Assembly: GCA_003973505.1 (NCBI GenBank)
Contig: QNXT01000187.1
Coordinates: 1 to 9,143, forward strand
From: Bacteroidota bacterium
GTDB taxonomy: Bacteria; Bacteroidota; Bacteroidia; Bacteroidales; UBA1556
Reading direction: 5' to 3'
DNA length: 9,143 nucleotides
Part shown: positions 4,191 to 9,143 of the stretch, piece after piece
How positions within the stretch are numbered: position 1 is the stretch's first letter
Layout: each line of letters starts with the position of its first letter
Notes under the pieces: model-generated
Told to the model about the DNA's origin: nothing
Databases searched by the model: none
The model's input: only the letters and a program-made list of their open reading frames with translations
Made by a program: the position numbers and the translations under genes

Positions 4191-7100
4191 TCACCCTTCA
4201 TTGGGACAAATAAAAGCAATTCTTTTTTTGCCATCCATTTTAATGGTAAGCGGCTTTTCAAACTGAATATGTCGGAAGAATTTGGTTTTATGCTTGGGCT
4301 TTAGGCTATTTAGCTGTTCATAATTGATTCGATTTCTGCCTATTCCATGATTAACTGATAAATATCCGACATTCATAGAAATTACATTATGAAAAAAATG
4401 TGAACCTGATGAAGAGTCCAATGGAAAATCCTCGAGATTTGTTTCCACTATAACCTTAGCATTGGAAATAGCCGACCATTTAACAGGAATTCCAATCCAT
4501 GGGTCACGAGTCCCCCAACGTCCTGGACCAATAAGAACATATTTGCGTTTTGCGGCTTTCATTTTATCATTTAGCAAGGCTATTTCTTCTGCCATTTCTA
4601 GCGTTTTCGATTTATCGAACTTATTTATATCGACATAAATGATATCCCTAAGATTATCAATATGCCCATTACCCATTCCTTTTTCAGAAAACAACAACAG
4701 CTTTTCAAAATCGATACTTTTCTCATCAATTTCGTAATCGGTTTTATCACCAAGCAAGGGTTTTATTTGAAGGAAATAAAAGGAAGCTTTTCCCTCTTTA
4801 TCTTTATTCAAATCCACAGCAAATTCTATTTCCACAGAAGTACCCATTGCTTCTTTCACTATTTCAAGCACCGACACCAATGTTTTTGCCAAAGGAATAT
4901 AGTCATGCTGCAAGATATTTGCAAAATCCAATACTCTGGGCCCTGAATTTCGAATTCCAGGTATTAGAATATCATTATCCATATTATAGGTTGATGCTAA
5001 ATGTTTTAATGAGCCATGAATTTCAGCATCATAAATATCCAGTTTCTTTATACCAGCACTCTCCCCTTCAAGCAAATCCAAAGAATGCCTACTCAAATCG
5101 ATAGCATAAAAATAGAGTTGTGAATCTTTATACTGATCTTTAGGAGTCTTAAGTTTTAACTTTGGATGTTTTGGTGAAAATCGAAAAGCCTTTTCTCCAT
5201 CCACCACATAGGTTCCTAATCCTAAAGCGATAACTGAAAATCCATCTTCAGGTTTCATATGGGCCAAAGGATAAAAGTTGTTTGACTGAGCTACTCCACT
5301 AATATGTGGGTAAAAATATTTGCCATAGCGACTCCCAACAATTTCTTGAATAACTACAGCCATGCGTTCTTCATCCAATTTATAATTCACTGCCTGAATA
5401 TAGTCGCGAGACTCCTTTGAAAATATGGATGCAAATACCATTTTTATGGCTTCTTCCAATTGTTTTAGTCGCGTAAAAATATCAGGATTGGAATTAGGCA
5501 ATAAATAGGTTTCAAATACGCCTGCAAATGGCTGTGCTAAAGAATCTTCTAATAATCCCGAAGATCGTACTGCAATGGGATTCATCAATCTGCGAAGCAC
5601 TTTTAGCAAACGTTTATGCAAACCAACTGACAAACGAGCTTTCAAAAATATTTTTCGAATCTCCATATAATCTGTTACTTTTTCAATTTCAGCATACAGA
5701 TTATTATGTTGCATGAAAATATCAAATTCTTCTGCTCCTATAATTAAAGTGCTCGGTGTACGGATATTAATATCATCAATAATATGGCTAAAATCAAAAT
5801 TATAAACCAATGTATTGATAAAAGCAAGCCCTCTACCCTTTCCTCCTAAAGAGCCTGGTGCCAAAGCCACAATATTTGATTCATCAGTAACCGCCTTATC
5901 ATTATATGGAACCAATTTCCCCAACTCATGATCCCTTTTATATTTTTTCATTATATCTAAAATATAACGGCGGATTTCTTCAGCATCCTTAAAATCCTTT
6001 ATTCGGGCAGGGTTCAATATTTTTGCCACTTGAATTTCGCCCCTTGCCATCAACCAAAGCGAAAAATGATTTCGACTTGCATGGTATTCCAACGACTCTA
6101 TGGGTATTTGTTCTATTTTTTCTTGAAATTCCTTAAAGCTATGCGCTACAGTGATTCGATGACCTTTTTTATTCTTGAAAACAAAATCGCCAAAACCAAG
6201 ATAAGTGATGATAAAATCCTTAAACTCTGTGATAAGAGTTTCAGAATTTTTATCCATAAAACTCACATTCAAATCATCTGCATATCGCTCATTTCCCTGA
6301 TTGGATGACTGCATTATAATTGGGAGGTCAGCTATTTGACTGCGAACCTGCTCTATTAATTTGAAACCTGCCAAATTATCCTCTTTCCCATTTCGTGGAA
6401 ATGACATATCAGTTACCATAGCCAACATAAACCCCTTATACCTATTAAAGATATACATGGCATCCTCATAGTTCGTAGCTAAGATAATTTTGGGCCGAGA
6501 CCGCATACGTAATGCCTTATAAAACTCATTCGTATTAATCTCTTTGGTTACTTTCTTTGTTTGCTCAAATACAACCTTATATAATAAGGGTAAATACCGT
6601 GAATAGAACTTCGGAGAATCTTCCACCAACAGAATGACACGAACCAGACCTTTTGAAGTGTCATTCTGCAAATTGGCTGAATCTTCCACACTTTTTATCA
6701 TGGCAAAAAAGATGTCTGAATTTCCATTCCATGTAAAAAGTTGATCATAGATTTGGCTCCGTTCATTGGCTTTCTGAATACTGCTGATATGGGTATTATT
6801 ATTCAATAGATAGTGCACAGGAATATACTGGTATTGTTTTTTTATTTTTCGCCCCAAAGAATAGGAGTTTTTATACTCCATGCCTGTCATTATTATCACC
6901 AAATCGAAATGATTATCCGATAATGCCTTTAAAGCTTGTTTTGCGGTGGATACACCCGTAACTTGTGGAAATGAAGTGAGATTCAAATCTTCGTAACCTA
7001 ATAATACCTCTTCAAAGAAACGCCCCTCACTTTCAAGGTTATAGGCGTCGTATAAAGTAGCCACCAAGAGTATATTATTAACCTTAAAAGGCATTAAAGA

Positions 7101-7637
7101 ATGGAGGATTTTCCGGTCAATATAATTCTTGCTAATAAAGTTTTGTAGCAAATTATCTCCTTCAAACAAATTACTATAATCATCATTAATACGATTATTG
7201 TCAGAATAGGATATCTTATTCAATGCCTTACGCTCATTGAGGTATTTCTCAATCAATTGGGTTATTCTATTCAGCAGAAATCGTTCTTCCTCAGTAAAGG
7301 CATCATCTCCAGAGACCTGATATTTATTAGAATGAAAAACTTCAATATACCCGCTTTCACCATCATAGGTTTGAATGGTTTGAGCCAAATTCCATGGTGA
7401 AGAGTTAAATCCTTCACTAAAAATACGATGTTCACCAAAGACAATTAAAACAGAAACCGTATCCATATCGGAAAATGCTGTTTTTACTACCTTAATGATA
7501 TGATTGAAAGTATATTCCTCATTTTGTTTTCTGCGAATGATTTCATCTATTTTATTAATAAATGCAATGTCGTTACCAAGAATTTTATTGGATACTTTTT
7601 GCTTTTTTTCAAACGATTTACTGTTTTCAGACATCAT
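4191..7637 (-). CDS. Giant PPDK_N ATP-binding protein fused to GAF-like and receiver-like domains
   Basis: A 1148-residue soluble protein. In order: a GAF-like region (about 45-135); a degenerate receiver-like domain (about 187-310) lacking the acidic pair and phosphoacceptor; a better receiver (about 333-480) with Glu339-Asp340, Asp410, Ser444 and Lys463 in the expected places; a linker; and a PEP synthase/PPDK_N nucleotide-binding domain (about 590-965) with LGGKGRGLAF (597-606), AVRSSGLLEDSLAQPFAG (689-706), SGVAQSNN (780-787), EIEFAVD (936-942) and FYFLQIKPL (953-961). The last 180 residues contain GPGRWGTRDPWIG (1037-1049) and SSGSHFFHN (1076-1084), a block I recall from Bacteroidota homologues annotated loosely as PEP synthase. 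The phosphohistidine swivelling domain and PEP/pyruvate TIM barrel of real PEP synthases are absent, so that reaction is unlikely; a sensor or phosphotransfer regulator is my inference. Two ATGs open the frame (7637 and 7634); the first is used here. It is convergent with tnaA and divergent from the PLP-lyase gene. Domain architecture is well supported; function is unknown. Confidence 0.88.
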   Translation of the reverse strand: MMSENSKSFEKKQKVSNKILGNDIAFINKIDEIIRRKQNEEYTFNHIIKVVKTAFSDMDTVSVLIVFGEHRIFSEGFNSSPWNLAQTIQTYDGESGYIEVFHSNKYQVSGDDAFTEEERFLLNRITQLIEKYLNERKALNKISYSDNNRINDDYSNLFEGDNLLQNFISKNYIDRKILHSLMPFKVNNILLVATLYDAYNLESEGRFFEEVLLGYEDLNLTSFPQVTGVSTAKQALKALSDNHFDLVIIMTGMEYKNSYSLGRKIKKQYQYIPVHYLLNNNTHISSIQKANERSQIYDQLFTWNGNSDIFFAMIKSVEDSANLQNDTSKGLVRVILLVEDSPKFYSRYLPLLYKVVFEQTKKVTKEINTNEFYKALRMRSRPKIILATNYEDAMYIFNRYKGFMLAMVTDMSFPRNGKEDNLAGFKLIEQVRSQIADLPIIMQSSNQGNERYADDLNVSFMDKNSETLITEFKDFIITYLGFGDFVFKNKKGHRITVAHSFKEFQEKIEQIPIESLEYHASRNHFSLWLMARGEIQVAKILNPARIKDFKDAEEIRRYILDIMKKYKRDHELGKLVPYNDKAVTDESNIVALAPGSLGGKGRGLAFINTLVYNFDFSHIIDDINIRTPSTLIIGAEEFDIFMQHNNLYAEIEKVTDYMEIRKIFLKARLSVGLHKRLLKVLRRLMNPIAVRSSGLLEDSLAQPFAGVFETYLLPNSNPDIFTRLKQLEEAIKMVFASIFSKESRDYIQAVNYKLDEERMAVVIQEIVGSRYGKYFYPHISGVAQSNNFYPLAHMKPEDGFSVIALGLGTYVVDGEKAFRFSPKHPKLKLKTPKDQYKDSQLYFYAIDLSRHSLDLLEGESAGIKKLDIYDAEIHGSLKHLASTYNMDNDILIPGIRNSGPRVLDFANILQHDYIPLAKTLVSVLEIVKEAMGTSVEIEFAVDLNKDKEGKASFYFLQIKPLLGDKTDYEIDEKSIDFEKLLLFSEKGMGNGHIDNLRDIIYVDINKFDKSKTLEMAEEIALLNDKMKAAKRKYVLIGPGRWGTRDPWIGIPVKWSAISNAKVIVETNLEDFPLDSSSGSHFFHNVISMNVGYLSVNHGIGRNRINYEQLNSLKPKHKTKFFRHIQFEKPLTIKMDGKKRIAFICPNEG

Positions 7638-7860
7638 GCCAACGCTTTAGTATTATTTGCTGCAAGATAATAAATATTCAAATAACATCAAAGAATGTCA
7701 AATACAGTAAATTTTACGATAAGCATAATTTTAGAAAATCAATAGTGAAAATTAAAATATCAAAAAAAAGCTATTACTTGCATCGTTATATCTTTCATAT
7801 TTTTATTTTATCATCATATTTACTTTATATATGTAAGCTAATATCAATTTATACTTAATA

Positions 7861-7878
7861 TAAGATAAGTTTATCTTA
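7861..7878. promoter_or_regulatory. Perfect palindrome TAAGATAA-GT-TTATCTTA upstream of the PLP-lyase gene
   Basis: Two perfect 8-bp arms with a 2-bp centre, overlapping the first two bases of the TACTTTTG promoter element. The position suits an operator at which a dimeric regulator would compete with RNA polymerase. The regulator is unknown, and the AT-rich background makes chance palindromes less improbable than usual. Confidence 0.45.
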
Positions 7879-7884
7879 CTTTTG
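7877..7884 (+). promoter_or_regulatory. Bacteroidota-type -7 promoter element for the PLP-lyase gene
   Basis: TACTTTTG matches TAnnTTTG and lies 33 bp before the ATG at 7918, implying a leader of about 25-30 nt. No clear -33 TTTG is seen. The 280-bp gap 7638-7917 should also contain the promoter of the divergent giant gene; the best minus-strand candidate I found (TGTATTTG) has one mismatch and I do not list it separately. Confidence 0.5.
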
Positions 7885-7917
7885 CTTTGTAAATGATAAT
7901 CACAAAAACAATATATA

Positions 7918-9111
7918 ATGAAAAAATTTGATCCAGCAACAAGTCTCGAAAGTGCACATGAACTAGGAGCATATAATGGAGTAAATCAATCAATTAACGA
8001 CTCTGCAACTTTTGCATTTGAAGATGGTAACGCAATGGAAGCTTGTTTCCACGGTGAAGGCGAAGGAGCCTTTTTATACTCTCGTCATTGGAACCCCACT
8101 AATTTTGCATTGGCCAAAGCTTTGGCTGCTATGGAAGGTACTGAAGCAGCATGGGTAACAGGTTCAGGAATGGCAGCTATTACCAATGCTATTCTTCAAG
8201 TTTGTCAATCAGGCGATCATATTGTAGCTACACGTACTTCCTATGGTGGAACATTTGCATTTATGAAAAACTGGCTTCCAAAATACAATATTAGTGTTTC
8301 ATTTGTGAATACTTGCAACTTGGAAGAAGTTGAGAACGCCATGCAAGAAAATACAAAATTGGTTTATACAGAAACCATGGATAATCCAATGTTGGAAATT
8401 GCAGACATCCCTTCTTTATCTAAAATCAGCAAAGCACATAATGCTTTATTGATGGTTGATAATACTTTCTCTCCAATGATATTCTCTCCTGTACAATTGG
8501 GTGCCGACATTGTAGTGTATTCAATGACTAAGTTTATCAATGGTAAAAACGATACCACAGCGGGAGCCATCTGTGCAAGCATGGATTTTGTGAATAGTTT
8601 AATCGACTTGAACGATGGTACAAGTATGTTATTAGGCGGAGTTCTTGATACTTTTCGTGCTGCAAATATTCATAAAAACCTATATACATTGGCCATTCGC
8701 ATGAAACAACATAGTAAAAACGCTATGTTTATGGCTCATAAATTTGAAAGCATCGGAATAAGTGCTACTTATCCAGGCTTAGAAAAGCACCCTCAGCATG
8801 AGCTTATGAAAACCATGATGAATGAGGAATACGGATTTGGTGGTATGATTGCTATTGACCTTAAAACTCCTGAAAGAGCATCGAAGTTTATGTCTTTAAT
8901 GCAAAAAGAAGGTGTTGGATATCTTGCAGTTAGCTTGGGTTATTTCCGTACATTATTTAGCAATTCAGGAAAAAGCACCAGCTCTGAAATACCTGAAGAA
9001 GATCAAAAGAAAATGGGACTTTCTCCAGGATTGGTGCGTTATTCAGTAGGTTTAGATAATGACATGGAAGCTACTTTTGCGAAAATCAAGAAATGCTATG
9101 ATTTGGTATAA
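7918..9111 (+). CDS. Cys/Met metabolism PLP-dependent lyase (methionine gamma-lyase or cystathionine gamma-lyase type)
   Basis: A 397-residue enzyme of normal family length, complete with a TAA stop. Family hallmarks are YSRHWNPT (54-61, phosphate-binding Tyr/Arg from the neighbouring subunit), GSGMAAI (82-88), TSYGGTFAF (107-115) with Tyr109 stacking on PLP, VDNTF (180-184) with Asp181, SMTKFINGKND (202-212) with the PLP lysine Lys205, and VRYSVGLD (373-380) with Arg374 for the substrate carboxylate. Typical products would be a 2-oxoacid, ammonia and methanethiol, sulfide or cysteine. The TFAF wording resembles methionine gamma-lyase, but the cysteine characteristic of that enzyme (Cys116 in Pseudomonas putida) is Gly111 here, as in many cystathionine lyases, so substrate choice is left open. 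The post-lysine segment lacks the usual SGHxD wording. The gene has its own promoter with an overlapping palindrome, and no downstream gene is visible before the edge. Confidence 0.88.
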   Translation: MKKFDPATSLESAHELGAYNGVNQSINDSATFAFEDGNAMEACFHGEGEGAFLYSRHWNPTNFALAKALAAMEGTEAAWVTGSGMAAITNAILQVCQSGDHIVATRTSYGGTFAFMKNWLPKYNISVSFVNTCNLEEVENAMQENTKLVYTETMDNPMLEIADIPSLSKISKAHNALLMVDNTFSPMIFSPVQLGADIVVYSMTKFINGKNDTTAGAICASMDFVNSLIDLNDGTSMLLGGVLDTFRAANIHKNLYTLAIRMKQHSKNAMFMAHKFESIGISATYPGLEKHPQHELMKTMMNEEYGFGGMIAIDLKTPERASKFMSLMQKEGVGYLAVSLGYFRTLFSNSGKSTSSEIPEEDQKKMGLSPGLVRYSVGLDNDMEATFAKIKKCYDLV

Positions 9112-9143
9112 TTGATTATAAAATAAAACCTTTTGAAAGGCCT

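Noticed and set aside
4191..7637. Annotation as PEP synthase (ppsA)
   Set aside because: Only the nucleotide-binding domain is shared; the phosphohistidine and PEP/pyruvate-binding domains needed for the reaction are absent.
4662..7858. Several plus-strand ORFs of 62 to 98 codons over and beside the giant gene
   Set aside because: They are antisense shadows of the PPDK_N fusion gene; the one at 7562-7858 runs into AT-rich promoter DNA with no recognisable features.
8364..8582. 72-codon minus-strand ORF
   Set aside because: Antisense to conserved PLP-site sequence of the Cys/Met lyase.
9129..9143. Terminator of the Cys/Met lyase gene
   Set aside because: CCTTT-TG-AAAGG near the edge could begin a hairpin, but the stem is short and the sequence after it is outside the window.

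Overview
The window looks like a chromosome segment of an AT-rich member of the Bacteroidota, probably an anaerobic amino-acid or acid fermenter. Three upstream regions carry the Bacteroidota-type -7 promoter element TAnnTTTG, and the starts have A-rich leaders without clear Shine-Dalgarno sequences. The proteins (Bacteroidota-style tryptophanase, a butyrate-kinase-family protein, a very long PPDK_N/receiver fusion) fit that assignment. No rRNA, tRNA or CRISPR array was seen.

Layout. Positions 1-1070 (minus) hold nearly all of a butyrate kinase homologue, cut by the left edge. Its N-terminal phosphate-binding loop is strongly altered. Upstream on the same strand (1152-1883) is a 243-residue protein of a family I recall as DUF6125, with an internal duplication and four C-terminal cysteines. 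The 527-bp divergent gap 1884-2410 carries a 163-bp MITE-like element with 15-bp terminal inverted repeats and an exact 8-bp target duplication, then the promoter and hairpin-bearing leader of tryptophanase (tnaA, 2411-3784, plus), which ends in a strong intrinsic terminator. The 345-bp convergent gap 3846-4190 is repeat-rich: CACAAAG units spaced at about one helical turn, and three copies of AGCRAARCGAGTTC. Positions 4191-7637 (minus) encode a 1148-residue protein with a GAF-like region, two receiver-like domains, a PEP-synthase-type ATP-binding domain and a distinctive C-terminal block, but none of the PEP synthase phosphohistidine or PEP/pyruvate domains. Divergent from it, 7918-9111 (plus) encodes a methionine gamma-lyase / cystathionine gamma-lyase family PLP enzyme, preceded by a perfect 8+2+8 palindrome abutting its promoter.

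How the genes may fit together (inference). Tryptophanase yields pyruvate, ammonia and indole; a methionine/cysteine lyase yields a 2-oxoacid, ammonia and a thiol or sulfide; an acyl kinase can recover ATP from acyl phosphates made from such 2-oxoacids. The giant PPDK_N/receiver protein may be a sensor or phosphotransfer regulator rather than a metabolic enzyme. No complete defence, secretion or mobile-gene system is visible. The least explained items are the giant fusion protein, the divergent butyrate kinase and the structured MITE.
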